A DNA stretch of 64,000 bases from Plectosphaerella cucumerina (GCA_020746995.1 JAGPXD010000001.1:5766001-5830000); one strand, 5' to 3'; counted from the stretch's first letter, positions 45,392 to 58,460 are shown. Program-made: numbers and translations. Notes: generated from the letters alone by a model not told the origin.

Positions 45392-47338
45392 ATGCTGACC
45401 TCGTTTCGCTTTTGGGGCTCTGAGAGGGGAAACGACGGCCTGAACCTGGACGGTCACTCCATGCAAGCCTCCGCCGCATTTCACCAGCCACTTCTGTCCA
45501 ACAACACCTTCATCTCACCACCGTACACCCCGGTGCGACCACCAAAACGGAGACGAGACAGCCTGGTCGACGCCACATCTTGCACTGATGAAGCGACAAA
45601 TAGGTCTTCCCCTGCCAAGAAGGCGAAGCTCGAGCTGTCGCCCGAGCTGCCGCCTGTGATGCCGGCGACATCTCCCGAGATGAGCGCCGAGTCGTCTCCG
45701 ATGGCGTCGCCCGCGACCGCCGCCGGTCTTGACGAGGCGCGGGACGCCATTCGCTACCAGTTCGGCCTCGAGATCCTGCTCAAGCATGATGAGCTCAGGC
45801 TTATCAACCAGGAACTCGCCAAGTGTCAGGTGGCCCTGGAGCAGCTTCGGAGATGTCACCTCATCCCCTACCCCGTTACTTGCCCCACGCCCGCGCAAAT
45901 GCTGGAGATCAGCAGTGGCAAGGGTCCCGCGGTTCGCGGCGCGCTCGGCCAGACGGTTCCGCAATGGGCAGCGCCCTTTGGCGTCGTCGAGGGCCCCTAC
46001 GCTCGTCACTATGCCAAGTGGCTCATTCCGGACCCCAAGTTTGACGGCGTCGAGCCCGAGTGGCACGCCGTCGCCGACAATGGGCGAGGCAGGGCCAGCG
46101 CGGAAGGACGTACGACGCGGAACAGCATCGTCGATTTCGCCAGCCTTGGGGGCAAGAGCCGTCCGGGCCGCGGGGTCGGCTCCAAGCTGCACTCGCTGTC
46201 GAACGGCTATGCCCAGCCCAAGGACAAGGCCGGGCCGTGCGTACTCAAGCGGTCTGACGGCCAGACCGTCAAGCTCGTCTGCATCGACTGCCACAGGGAG
46301 AACTTTTCCAGCACGCAGGGCTTCATCAACCATTGCCGTATAGCTCACAGGCGTGACTTCAAGAGCCACGAGGAGGCTGCCGTACACTGTGGCCATGCCA
46401 TCGATGCAAGCGATTCTGCTGCGCCCGCTCCTGTCGCGCCCGAAGAAAAGGAGAAGGCCGCCGTGGCTCCTGTTCCCCGCCCTTCTGGGCTTGTGCATCC
46501 GCTGGCCAACGCCCAGCTCACCGAGCAGCAAGCCTACTCCGCTCTTCAGTCTAGGATCGCCGCCTCCCTCGAGCTGTACCGTCAGGGCAAGCTTCCTGGC
46601 GTGAGCTCTATCCCCTCAGCGGCGACGGCATCCACTGGCGCGGCTGCGACGCGCGACGGGACCAAGTTCGCTGGCGATGAGTCTACTCCCTTCCTGTCTC
46701 GCCTTATGAAGAAGCGCAAGTTCGACGGCAACCTTGCCGATCTGGTCAAGGACGCCAAGCAGAAGGTGGCTCTCGACGACATGCTCTCGCCCAGCGAGGA
46801 CTCGGACGACATGGAAGGATCTGCCATGGACGGCACATCCGCTACACGAGCGCCGATCGTGATGCGCATCCCCGCCAGGGCCATCAGCTCGCCCGCCCCC
46901 TTGGCTTCGGCCACGAGGCCGGCGAGCAGCAAGGGCAGGTCTCCTCACATGGGCTTCGCTTCGCCTCCCGTTAGCGTCTCGGACAAGGACGAAGACCGCA
47001 CTGTCAGGGGCCTGCACCATGATGCGATGGATATCGACGCCGACATGAGCCCCAGCACAATGGTCAGCAACAACGCCCCCTCACTCGTTAGCGACGACGG
47101 CGAGTACGACGACTCGGACGACGCCTGCTCGGTGAGCGGTGCTAGCGACGCCATTGAAGCGGGATCAGTCTCAGATGTTGCCGAAATCAGCATTGAGGAA
47201 GATCACGAGCCTCGTTCCATGCGACACCACCGCACCTCAAGCGGTGTCGAGTCCAACCTCGGCCTGAAGAAGGACGAGTCCAGCCATGTCACCTTCATCA
47301 CCCCCGTCAACAACGGAAAGAGGGCTCAGAAGCTCTAA
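45392..47338 (+). CDS. AHC1: AHC1-like (ADA HAT complex component 1) nuclear protein
   Basis: Single-exon gene of 648 residues, starting at 45392 (MLTSFRFWGSE). The frame is open for 86 more codons upstream, but that part is pyrimidine-rich leader. After a basic segment (PPKRRRD and PAKKAK, likely nuclear signals), a helical block at about 119-150 (RYQFGLEILLKHDELRLINQ, then ELAKCQVALEQLRR) and AKWLIPDPKFDG look conserved. A zinc-finger-like region starts at Cys297 (CIDCHRENFSS, then FINHCRIAHRRDF). The rest is Ser/Pro-rich with acidic clusters near the C-terminus (DDGEYDDSDD). This layout matches fungal proteins named ADA histone acetyltransferase complex component 1, which help hold the Gcn5-containing ADA complex. 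I recall this match from the motif order; the name is less certain than the nuclear role. Confidence 0.65.
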   Translation: MLTSFRFWGSERGNDGLNLDGHSMQASAAFHQPLLSNNTFISPPYTPVRPPKRRRDSLVDATSCTDEATNRSSPAKKAKLELSPELPPVMPATSPEMSAESSPMASPATAAGLDEARDAIRYQFGLEILLKHDELRLINQELAKCQVALEQLRRCHLIPYPVTCPTPAQMLEISSGKGPAVRGALGQTVPQWAAPFGVVEGPYARHYAKWLIPDPKFDGVEPEWHAVADNGRGRASAEGRTTRNSIVDFASLGGKSRPGRGVGSKLHSLSNGYAQPKDKAGPCVLKRSDGQTVKLVCIDCHRENFSSTQGFINHCRIAHRRDFKSHEEAAVHCGHAIDASDSAAPAPVAPEEKEKAAVAPVPRPSGLVHPLANAQLTEQQAYSALQSRIAASLELYRQGKLPGVSSIPSAATASTGAAATRDGTKFAGDESTPFLSRLMKKRKFDGNLADLVKDAKQKVALDDMLSPSEDSDDMEGSAMDGTSATRAPIVMRIPARAISSPAPLASATRPASSKGRSPHMGFASPPVSVSDKDEDRTVRGLHHDAMDIDADMSPSTMVSNNAPSLVSDDGEYDDSDDACSVSGASDAIEAGSVSDVAEISIEEDHEPRSMRHHRTSSGVESNLGLKKDESSHVTFITPVNNGKRAQKL

Positions 47339-48355
47339 GCGACGGTCCTGGGCGGGCACCAGTTGTCCACTCACCACCGTCCGGAGTTCCGATTCCACCA
47401 ACCTTGGTCGCCAGCTCTTGGATTCTCTCCTTTCATGGGCGACAAGGCATGTTACCACCAACAACACTACTCTTTTTTATTGCCACAGTTTTACACCTCA
47501 ACTCTTCATTTCGTTTGCTTGCCCAAAAGATACGGGGTGGTGAGAGAGCTACGCGAGCGCGGTCTATTGGGACCGGCTGGTCTGGGTTCTTGGGTTTTAG
47601 AGATATCACACGGCGTCAGGGGGGTAGGGCAGGAAGCGACCGTGTTTTTTGTCATTTCACATTTTTTTGCTTTCTCAGTCGTAGACTTTTGCTCTAGGGC
47701 ATCCTGTACATCTGCGGCCACGCTGCATGCACGTCGATGGGGGGCGAGGGACCCCCTAGACGCGATGGCACCGTGGTAGCTGCCTGCGAGCGACTTGTTG
47801 TACCATACATAGTGGCTTACGAAAAATGAACGACCAGAGCGACAAGGCAACGTCGGCCTTGAGGAGAACATCATGATCATGCCTATCCGAAGTGTGAAGC
47901 AACCGTGCCTGTGACCCTGACAAGAAGTACACATAACGGACAGCCCATTGCTGCGGTGAGAGAATCATGTCGGCGAGATGACGCCTAGCGCCATTCCCGT
48001 GAGTTCCATGTCTCAGGTTCGTCATATTACTGCGATGTTATCGCAGCTTAGGTGTGTGTCTGAGACAGTAATATGGTTGGCAGGCAACTGGAATGTGCTC
48101 CCACCGGTGGAATAGCAGTCGTGCCCTTCCAGCCAGCAGACTAGGCCGCGATACTGGCCGTCTCGACTTATGTCTCACGCCGTGCTCTGGATGGCAAAGC
48201 AAAATACAACTTGTCAAGATACATGATGGCATTAAGTGGCTAAATATTGCTGGTCCATTCGACGATGAGATTAAGTAGCATGTCCAAGTTCTCAGCATGA
48301 CAAGTGTGTTCCTCTGCGGCCGCTGGGGCTCCGCAGGTGCATTCCAGTCAGGTGA
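47339..48355. other. Convergent intergenic region
   Basis: About 1 kb between the tails of the AHC1-like and CFEM-like genes. T-rich runs near 47460-47520 and 47640-47670 fit 3' UTRs. No gene is seen. Confidence 0.5.
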
Positions 48356-49001
48356 TTACAGCATGGCTGCCACGGCGCCAGCAACAACGAGCAGAACGCC
48401 AGCGGTGTTGCGGGCGAGCTGGCTAACGGCGCTGTTGGGGGAGCTGGTGGCGTCGGCGGCGGAGTCGGTGGAAGAGGCGCTGTCCTCCTCCTCGGTGCTG
48501 GTGGTGGAAGAGGCAGTCGTCGTCTCGGCGGCGGCGGCGTTGGTGTTCGAGGCAGCGGAAGCAACGGTCTGGGTGGCCTTGGCGGCGGTGCCGTGGATGG
48601 AGGCGTTGGCGCACTGGGACAGGGTTAGGGGTCGTGTCTTTGTTCAAGGATGCCCTTTATACATACGTGGATGGTGATCTGGGAGCGGGAGACGGCGTTA
48701 CGGGGGTCCTTGGGGCAGTTGTTGAAGCAGGTGGCGACGGCCTCGCTGGCTCGGCAAAGACAGTCGTAGTCCGTGTTGGTGCAGGCCTCGAGCTGAAAGA
48801 GAGGAATTAGCGGGTTGCTCTGCAAGGAACAAGCCATGCCCATGGGTTGAAGATGATGGGCTGATGTTTCTTGGGGTAAGCAAGTACCTTCTTGTTCTCG
48901 GACTCCAGGCACGTCTCGACAATGTAGTTGGCCTCGCAGTCGGGGTCCTGGGCCGTGACGAGGGTGGCGGCGAACAGGGCGAAGGGCAGAATGAACTTCA
49001 T
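48356..49001 (-). CDS. GPI-anchored Ser/Thr-rich protein with CFEM-like cysteines
   Basis: Minus-strand gene of three exons: 48888-49001, 48667-48792 and 48356-48613, all phase 0; introns of 95 and 53 nt (GTACTT..CAG, GTATGT..CAG). The product is 165 residues. Signal peptide 1-17 (ending LVTA). Eight cysteines follow at 22, 31, 42, 49, 51, 60, 64 and 81. The spacing of the last six, including the central D..CxC (TDYDCLC), matches the fungal CFEM pattern, in which an aspartate before CxC can bind heme iron; only the first pair is wider (eight residues rather than about three). A Ser/Thr/Ala-rich linker (about 95-145) leads to a hydrophobic GPI-type tail (GVLLVVAGAVAAML). The protein is probably plasma-membrane or wall-anchored. 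Heme or iron binding is an inference from the cysteine pattern. Confidence 0.85.
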
Positions 49002-49369
49002 TGTAGCGGATGTGTTTGAAGAAGTGGTATGTCAGTGTGATGTCGAATTAGAGTAGTAGACTCGGATGAACGAAGTGTTTCCGGTGGTAGATTTGGTCGG
49101 TTAGATTAAGATGGTGGTATGTTCGAAGAGAAATAAGTTGGAGCGAGTGTTGATATCCGGGACTGAAGCGCGGCGGAGGTCGTGATGGGTTAACGAGTGG
49201 CAGTTGACTACAACTGAAGATTATAGAGACGAGCTGGTAGAGGAGAGGTCGAAAGAGAAGTTCGAGGTCGTGACTCGGGAGACAGGACTAGAAGTAGCTC
49301 GGGAGGGGGGGCGGCCCCGGTTGTGTAATTTTATTTTGACCTGGGGTCGTTGGACCGAAAGCCGGACCA

Positions 49370-49388
49370 GGGGGGGGGGGGGGGGGGG
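49370..49388 (+). repeat. Homopolymer run of 19 G
   Basis: An uninterrupted run of 19 G on the plus strand, about 370 bp upstream of the CFEM-like gene. Such runs can form G-quadruplexes and are also prone to length error in sequencing, so the exact length is uncertain. Confidence 0.8.
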
Positions 49389-50087
49389 TCCAATACTCGA
49401 CAATATCCATGGATGTCGTAAACAGTGGCGCACCTGAAGGGGGCAACTGGATGGGTTCGGTGGACCAGGAGGCGAGCGCCGCCGGGGGCCCGGACCCAAG
49501 TTGTCACCCCACGCAGCTGGAAGGGGGGAAGTCTTCCGAGGGAGCCAACAGAGAGCCTCGCGGCGCCGGGAAGAGAGCGGGAGATCGGTCACGGTAGCAT
49601 GGTTGCGAGACTAGGAACAGAGCCGCTGCATGTGACTACCCGGAATGTATACAAACGTCCGGGCATTTTCAGATGGCCGGGGACAATGTCGGCGGACGTG
49701 GCACACCAGACTTTGCGTCTGGAACGCGTTTCTATGGGCAGCAAGAGTCTATTCGAAGCCACGGCTGCGGGCCCGGGCTCGCACACACATGAGGACAGCA
49801 GGAAGGTTCATGTTACACCTGAACGTACTCATACGAATGGTACGGGGCGTCCCGTCCGATGGTCGCCTCCCGTGTGAGGCGGTCCGATGGAGCAGCCAAA
49901 CGGATCACCAAGAGCGGAGGCAGATGAAATGTTGAGCATCGCGGCGACGCAATGCAGGGGCCAGGCGTCCTCAGGCAAATGATCAACCCGTCGCTCCACC
50001 GTGGCAGCACTTGCGCATACTACTCGGCGTAACTTCCTTTACCACCCCTCGATTTATTCAACCCTTTACAGCCGTCGATGTCCTAAT

Positions 50088-50162
50088 GCGACCGCAGTTT
50101 AGCGGCAATAATACTGGTGTAATTATTGACACGGCGAGGGGGTTCGATTCCCCTTTTGCCTA
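50088..50162 (+). other. Degenerate tRNA-like segment
   Basis: The T arm is well formed: GGGGG (50138-50142), loop TTCGATT, CCCCT (50150-50154), then a would-be acceptor strand and discriminator A at 50162. Upstream, GTTTAGCGGCAATAATAC (50097-50114) resembles a D arm with three of four stem pairs and the GG of the D loop, and GTGT (50117-50120) can pair with ACAC (50129-50132) around an eight-base loop, with a normal five-base variable region. The seven bases that should form the 5' acceptor strand (50088-50094) do not pair with TTTGCCT. It is therefore at best a broken or chimeric tRNA gene. Confidence 0.35.
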
Positions 50163-50174
50163 AGTAAAATTCGC

Positions 50175-50204
50175 CCGCCGCAGCTGCTGCAGGTAGGCGG
50201 TTTT
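50175..50204 (+). other. Hairpin plus T run, bacterial-terminator-like
   Basis: CCGCC (50175-50179) pairs with GGCGG (50196-50200), with an inner GCAG/CTGC stem and a three-base loop, directly followed by TTTT. The form is that of a Rho-independent terminator, which has no known role in fungal nuclear genes. Confidence 0.4.
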
Positions 50205-50207
50205 CTA

Positions 50208-50252
50208 CCCCTCTGGATTCCTGTATAACAGGATGCCCGGAGGGGGTCTTTT
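50208..50252 (+). other. Second hairpin plus T run, bacterial-terminator-like
   Basis: CCCCTCTGG (50208-50216) pairs with CCGGAGGGG (50237-50245) over nine pairs including one G-T wobble; inside it CCTG (50220-50223) pairs with CAGG (50229-50232). A T run (GTCTTTTT) follows at once. It lies only a few bases after the first hairpin. Confidence 0.45.
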
Positions 50253-50614
50253 TGCTATTTTGCAGGGCACGTTGAGCAAAGCTCGGGAGCGATATGAAGG
50301 TTAATTTCTACGGGGCCAGGGGTCCTCCTGGTCGCCGTGATTGGATCATGCACCGGCCGGCTAGCGAAGCCGTGAACTTGAACCCCTGGAGCTTGGCCGG
50401 CTTTAGCTTGGCAGAGCTGCACTTCGAGGTCTGGACCAGTGCCACCATGGATGGAGGAGGGCCTCGACAGACCAAGGGGCGCGAACCAACGGCTTTCCAT
50501 CGCCGGCCGAGTACCAAGACTGAGACAGGGAGGGCCTCCGAACGTTGTGACACGCCCGCCGACATGTTCCTCCTCGAAGACCTGGAATACGAGCACAGAC
50601 GGGGGGACTCCTCG

Positions 50615-51262
50615 TCACACGACGTCTTCGCCACGACGACGCAGTCTGGCCTTGAGCTCCGAGTTCTCCTCCTGCAGCCTGTCGAGCTCCTCGCCCATGC
50701 TTTCCATGCGGACCGACGCGCCCAGACTCATCTCTTCCACGAGCTTGACCAGGCGAAACAGTCGAAATATGATTACCAGAGACGCAATGTCCTCCACGAT
50801 GCCGTGAGACAGAAGGTCAATGACGAAGCTGGCGATGATGACTGCCCCGTCGACACAGTGGAACCAGTCGGCAAAGTATCTGGTCAAAGTCAGTGCCCGT
50901 TGGGGAAGACCGCGGGGGAGTGGAACGAACCCGGCGCCGAAAGCCAGGATGCACGCGGCGAGTTCGAGTAGGAAGACGCTGCTGAAGACTAGACCTGCCG
51001 CTGTCAGAGCTTCTCGTAGGGAGGCGTTCCACGCCTCTGGTTCGCGATTCGTGTCGCAGGCGATGAGTTCGAGGAAGATGTTTCCCAGGAGGGCTGATAC
51101 ATCGAGTGCGACAAGGGCCAGGATAAGGTAGTGCGTCTTCCTGGAGGAGAGCAGATTTCCGAGCTTTTCGCGGTTCAGTGCCGAGAACCATTGAGCGTTT
51201 TTGTCCTCGTCGTCAGTGCCACCATGTCTGAGAAGCGGTTCGGAGTCGCTATCGACTGGCAT
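50615..51262 (-). CDS. Hv1: Hv1-type voltage-gated proton channel
   Basis: Minus-strand single-exon gene of 215 residues. The protein is a lone voltage-sensor domain without a pore domain, the hallmark of Hv1 channels that let protons leave the cell. Four hydrophobic segments are visible: S1 about 44-68 with Asp54 (VALDVSALL), matching the selectivity-filter aspartate; S2 about 88-110 with Glu100; S3 about 134-151 with Asp138 and Asp149 (CVDGAVIIASFVIDLL); S4 about 161-177 with Arg167, Arg170 and Lys173 (FRLFRLVKLVEE). A charged coiled-coil-like tail (about 185-210, MGEELDRLQEENSELKARL) would dimerise the channel, as in animal Hv1. The S4 differs from the usual RxWRxxR by Phe169 and Lys173. 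The gene is divergent from Pab2. Family assignment is good; proton selectivity is inferred from Asp54 and the overall layout. Confidence 0.85.
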   Translation of the reverse strand: MPVDSDSEPLLRHGGTDDEDKNAQWFSALNREKLGNLLSSRKTHYLILALVALDVSALLGNIFLELIACDTNREPEAWNASLREALTAAGLVFSSVFLLELAACILAFGAGFVPLPRGLPQRALTLTRYFADWFHCVDGAVIIASFVIDLLSHGIVEDIASLVIIFRLFRLVKLVEEMSLGASVRMESMGEELDRLQEENSELKARLRRRGEDVV

Positions 51263-52150
51263 CTTGCTACCGGTGATTTGGTTTGTATGAGGGGTCTTCC
51301 AAGATCACATACGGGAGGTTTGGGAGATGCCTCAAGTTTACTGTCGAGTCTTCCGTGACGATGATAGGATGACGTCGCATCATCCACCAAAAGGCTAAGC
51401 CGGCACCATCTTCCGATCAGCCACGCAAACATGACCGCCCATGGCAAAGCATAATGGTGGTATTGCAATTGTGCTCCAAGTCATGAATAGATAAATGAAT
51501 CGAATTCGTTTCTACAAATTCAGGCAAGCTCAGGAGTCAGCAGCATGGCCTGGGTGTCGCTCTGCCCTTTTGCCCTCCCCTCAAAGTCACATAGTTCAAG
51601 CCGAGACATATCTTGAAGAATGTGAAATACCAGGACTTCAAGTGACTGCAAATTCATATGAAGCTATTGTCTGCTGCTATCAAGCCACTGGCGCTGGTTG
51701 AGACGCCTTCGTCATCCTGAGAGCCTCCTGGGTGAAGCATCAGAGTCCACACCAGCCACAATTAAAGCCAAGAACCTGCGCCACAGCCAGCCCATCGCCA
51801 AACCAGGCAGGATCTAAATCGCGGTTCGCGGTCTTCTTGCGTCCCGCCAACAAAGCTCCCGTACCCTATCCCTTCGTTCCCCTTTGTTATATATTCGACT
51901 GGCGTAGCCGACGCACCTGGTATGTTCTTTCAAAGTCCTCGACCTCGCATTGTAGCGCTGGGATTCCCTTTGATGCCCAAGCGGCGCCCCCAGCCTCGCC
52001 AGGCAGCTCCTGTTTTCCAGGTGCCAGCGCCCTCGAGCAGTCGTTGTTCTTTGAAACCCGCCCGACTTCCTGCTAATACCGTGATCGCAGACGGCAACCG
52101 CTCCTGCGGAATCCCAGACGAACCCCCGATTATCCGGAAACACCACCAAG
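51263..52150. promoter_or_regulatory. Divergent promoter region, Hv1 / Pab2
   Basis: About 890 bp between two head-to-head genes. The Pab2 side carries a TATA-like TTATATATT near 51885. No gene is seen. Confidence 0.45.
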
Positions 52151-52906
52151 ATGAGCGACCTCAACACCGTCAAGACCGAGGAGGAGGAAGTCAAGGTCGC
52201 CGTCGACCCGGATGTCGAGACGGAACCCACCGCGCCCGAGGCCGCCAACGCCGACGAAGAGGGCCACGATGAGGTGGGCACATCCTTGCAGCGCCGAATG
52301 CAAGCTGAAGAGGAGGCATCGTGACTGACGTGCGCCGGGGAAACAGGAAGAGATTTCGGCAATGAAGGCTCGCGTCGCCGAGATGGAAGAGGAGGCGAAC
52401 AAGCTGCGGGAGATGCAGGCCACCCTCGACCAGCAGAGCCAGGAGCTGTCCGACACCAAGGAGGATGTCGACAGCCGCAGCATCTTCGTCGGTAACGTCG
52501 ACTACTCTGCGTCGCCCGAGGAGATCCAAGCCCACTTCCAGAGCTGCGGTTCCATCAACCGCGTCACCATCCTCCTCGACAAGTTCACCGGACAGCCCAA
52601 GGGGTAAGCCTGCCGTTCCTCTACTCAGTCTGATTGCAGCGACTGACATGACTCTACTCCAGATACGCCTACGTTGAGTTTACGGAGCCCAGCCTTGTCG
52701 CCCAGGCTCTGGTGCTGAACGAGAGCCTGTTCAAGGGCCGCAACATCAAGGTCACGCCCAAGCGGACCAACATCCCCGGCATGACCCGCGGCCGGGGCCG
52801 GGGCGGCTTCCGTGGAGGCCGAGGCCGTGGGGGCTTCGCCCCGAGGGGTTACCGTGGTGGCTATCGCGGTCGCGGCGGCGGCGGACGGGGGTTCACCCCG
52901 TACTAG
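52151..52906 (+). CDS. pab2: Nuclear poly(A)-binding protein Pab2 (PABPN1 type)
   Basis: Three exons: 52151-52273, 52347-52603 and 52663-52906; introns of 73 and 59 nt (GTGGGC..CAG and GTAAGC..CAG, both with CTGAC-type branches). The product is 207 residues. The order is that of PABPN1/Pab2: an acidic head (1-45), a coiled coil (about 46-75), one RRM (about 86-162) and an Arg-Gly-rich tail (about 172-207). RNP2 is IFVGNV (87-92). RNP1 is KGYAYVEF (126-133), whose Gly codon is interrupted by intron 2. The protein binds poly(A) in the nucleus and acts in tail-length control, nuclear RNA decay and export. The RGG repeats are likely targets of arginine methylation. Confidence 0.95.
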
Positions 52907-55585
52907 GTGTGCGACGACCCTGCTGCCGCGGCGCGCGCCAGAAGTCGCGCTCTGCGCCGTTCGACCAGGGCTGACGTATCCCAAGGAGGCAGGCAGGACG
53001 AGCTTTCGACTGTATCATAGGAACCCTTCAGCGGGTGGACGAGCGTGGGAAAGCTCGATGCGTTTTGGCGTTGCGGTGGACTTATTTTCCTGCTTATTTT
53101 GTTCCCTCCTCCGGCGGCTTCACGGGACATGGACAGTAGTTGCCAACGGGGTCCCAAGAGTTTCTCGAGACTTTGGGCAAGGGAGACAGAGCTCTCTGCC
53201 CTTGACCAGTGGTGGTCTCCTCCAGACACTTGCCGCAATTCAATCATTGGACAAAATGTGTGAGCCGTGACCTGTCAACTGCTTTGTTTGGAGACGAGCC
53301 CCCTCGGCCGATATCGCTTGCGCCGGCCGGGTGGCAAAGGCGCTTAGAGGTGGCGGACTGCGAGAGCAGTTGGCCAAGAGATCTATTCATGGCAGCAAGC
53401 ACTGGTTGGGTACGCGTGCGGCGATGGTGTCGGAGTCACAGCAGCAAGAGGGCCGATCGGGCAACGCAGGAGCCGATGGGCGAGCACTGCATCTCGGAAG
53501 CCGGCACAGTCGTTCTCATGGCGAGGCAAGGGGTCGTGGACAGTCTATTGCGGCCAGGCCAAACAACATGCCGCTTGCTGTCCTCGTCCCTCGGGGTGAC
53601 GTGGGGAAGAACAACGAAAAAGGGAAGGGAGAAGAAGAAGAAGAGCATCAACAAGAAAGCATATTCCATCCAATGTCCGTGTTGTGCTTTAGATTGGACT
53701 GCGCAGGTCGTTTCCCAGAGTTCGTTCGTTCCAGCCGTGGGAACGCCCGTCCGGGCCCGGGGCGCCCACCGGATGGAAGGCAGGGATGCACTGGACCAGT
53801 TGCCAGGCACTGACACACCACACACAGATGTTGACAGGGACTTGATGCGGGAGGGGTGTTTCCACGCGAGAGATCGGGGCCCGGTCGAAACGCTGACAAG
53901 ATGGGATGGGTGTTTACAATGATGCAGCGCATGGCCCTCCCTCCCTCGGTGTGCTGGGGACAGAGGGCAGAGGGCAGAGATTTCCGGGGGGCCGGCGCAG
54001 GGGCTCTGGCAAGAGTCAATGTTATTCATGCTTGTTTGCCCGGACCGGCCGAGGTCAGCGGCGGCGAAACGATGCGGCGGGCGAGAAGCTGGCAGAGGTT
54101 TCGAGAAGAGTGTGCACAAGGACAAAGATGAAGGCGAAGGCAAGGAGAGTCGACATGCCGGTGTCAATGACAGACGAGAGCATCAGGCCCATACCTCGGC
54201 TGCTCGTATATATGTATTAGTGAGGATTTATAAGTCGCTTTGCAACTCCGGAGTCCTTCGGTATCGCAGTCACGGTGGCGGCACCCAACACCGAAACCGA
54301 GCGAGGAGGGGCTAGGCCAGGCGTTGATGAGAGAGCAGACGAAGACTCCACGTCCGAGTCCACGGGTTTGCCGCCCGTCTTTCAGTGGAGGCGGCTGTGC
54401 GAACCACGGGGCGAGGGGGCCCTCAAAACCGGAAATGTACGCTTTGCTCTCATGCAGGGCTGGGCGCGAAGACGATGTCTGTTAATCGTCCAACCTGGAC
54501 CCGACTTGTACGGCTTGCAGAAGGATGCGGCGTGATTCTAGGCTTCAGTGAATTGCCCCTCGTGAGACGGGCGGACTGCTCGCCGGAAGGAGGGGGAGGG
54601 GGACACTGGAAGGGGATGGAGGCCAACCACTGGCACAGCAGGGGGGCGGGCGCCAGTGGGCGGCCGTGTGCTGTGCAGCGAGGGTGGCCGGCGGACAGCC
54701 GTGACGTTCTGAGCTGGTACTTGCCTATACAAGGCCGATCACCAAAGATCCCCAGGACCCAGCAAGCTGCAGCCCATCCATCGGAGCCGCCGAGGCGGGT
54801 CCGCGAGTACCTGGACCGCCTCCGTAGGTACCTGACGGTAGCGGCCCGAACCAGTTGGCAGCGACCCGGCCCCCTCCAGTGCAGCCCAGTGCCTGGGCGG
54901 GCTCCCATTCCGTTTTCCCACCTTGCCGCTCGCAGGGCGGCGGTACCTTCCCCTCGACATCCATCATCAACATCAACAGTGCTCCACGCTGGCCCCCGAC
55001 GGCCCTCCTTTTTGCACCTCTTCAATCCCATCGCCCCAAGGACAGAGAGGGAACATCGCCCCCCTCCTTCAGAACGATTTCTTCTCCCCTGGAGAATCGC
55101 TTTCACTGCCACCCTCCGGACGTCTCCGGCTGCGATTGCAATCCGTTCTTGGCTCGAAGGTGTCCGCGTCACCTCCCGCCGACCGCCCTCCGCCCCCCAG
55201 ACAGTGCAGACAACCGCGCCCCCCCAAAAAAGCCCACTTTCCACCTGGTGGTGCCGCGAAGCGGGGAGGCTGTCTCTGGTCGTCTGCACGGCACAGCCTC
55301 AACTCTGCCCATCGCGCCTTGTCATCAACCGACCTACAACCACCGCTAACATCACCCCCGATACGACGGGAGCGTGCGTGACAGTCTGTGTACTCGCCGC
55401 CCGACGCCGCCTTCTCGTCTCTCCTCCCTTCAGGTCCCGCCCTTGACTTTCCCCTCGACATCGCTTCGTGCCGTCCCGGGCCCGACCACCAACTCCAACA
55501 ACCAAGAAGCGTCAATCTCCCTCCTCCCTCAGGTGACGAGACGACCTTGTCGCGCCCCGTCGTCCGTCGAGTTTCCATTGCGACC
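52907..55585. other. Gene-free stretch and long RSP5 leader
   Basis: About 2.7 kb without a supportable gene. Scattered frames up to 353 codons (the largest at 54385-55446) are Arg/Pro/Ser-rich translations of the C/T-rich leader and show no domains. From about 54750 onward the plus strand looks like a transcribed pyrimidine-rich leader for RSP5. Confidence 0.5.

Positions 55586-58460
<2,875 letters not shown>

Larger units (their letters stand above)
49002..50614. other. Gene-free stretch with unusual short elements
   Basis: About 1.6 kb without a supportable protein gene. It contains the promoter of the CFEM-like gene, a 19-base G run (49370-49388), a tRNA-like segment (50088-50162) and two hairpins with T runs (50175-50252). 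These are listed separately. Confidence 0.5.

Noticed and set aside
54385..55446. Plus-strand open frame of 353 codons upstream of RSP5
   Set aside because: Arg/Pro/Ser-rich translation of a C/T-rich leader without domains; frames on the other strand are equally long.
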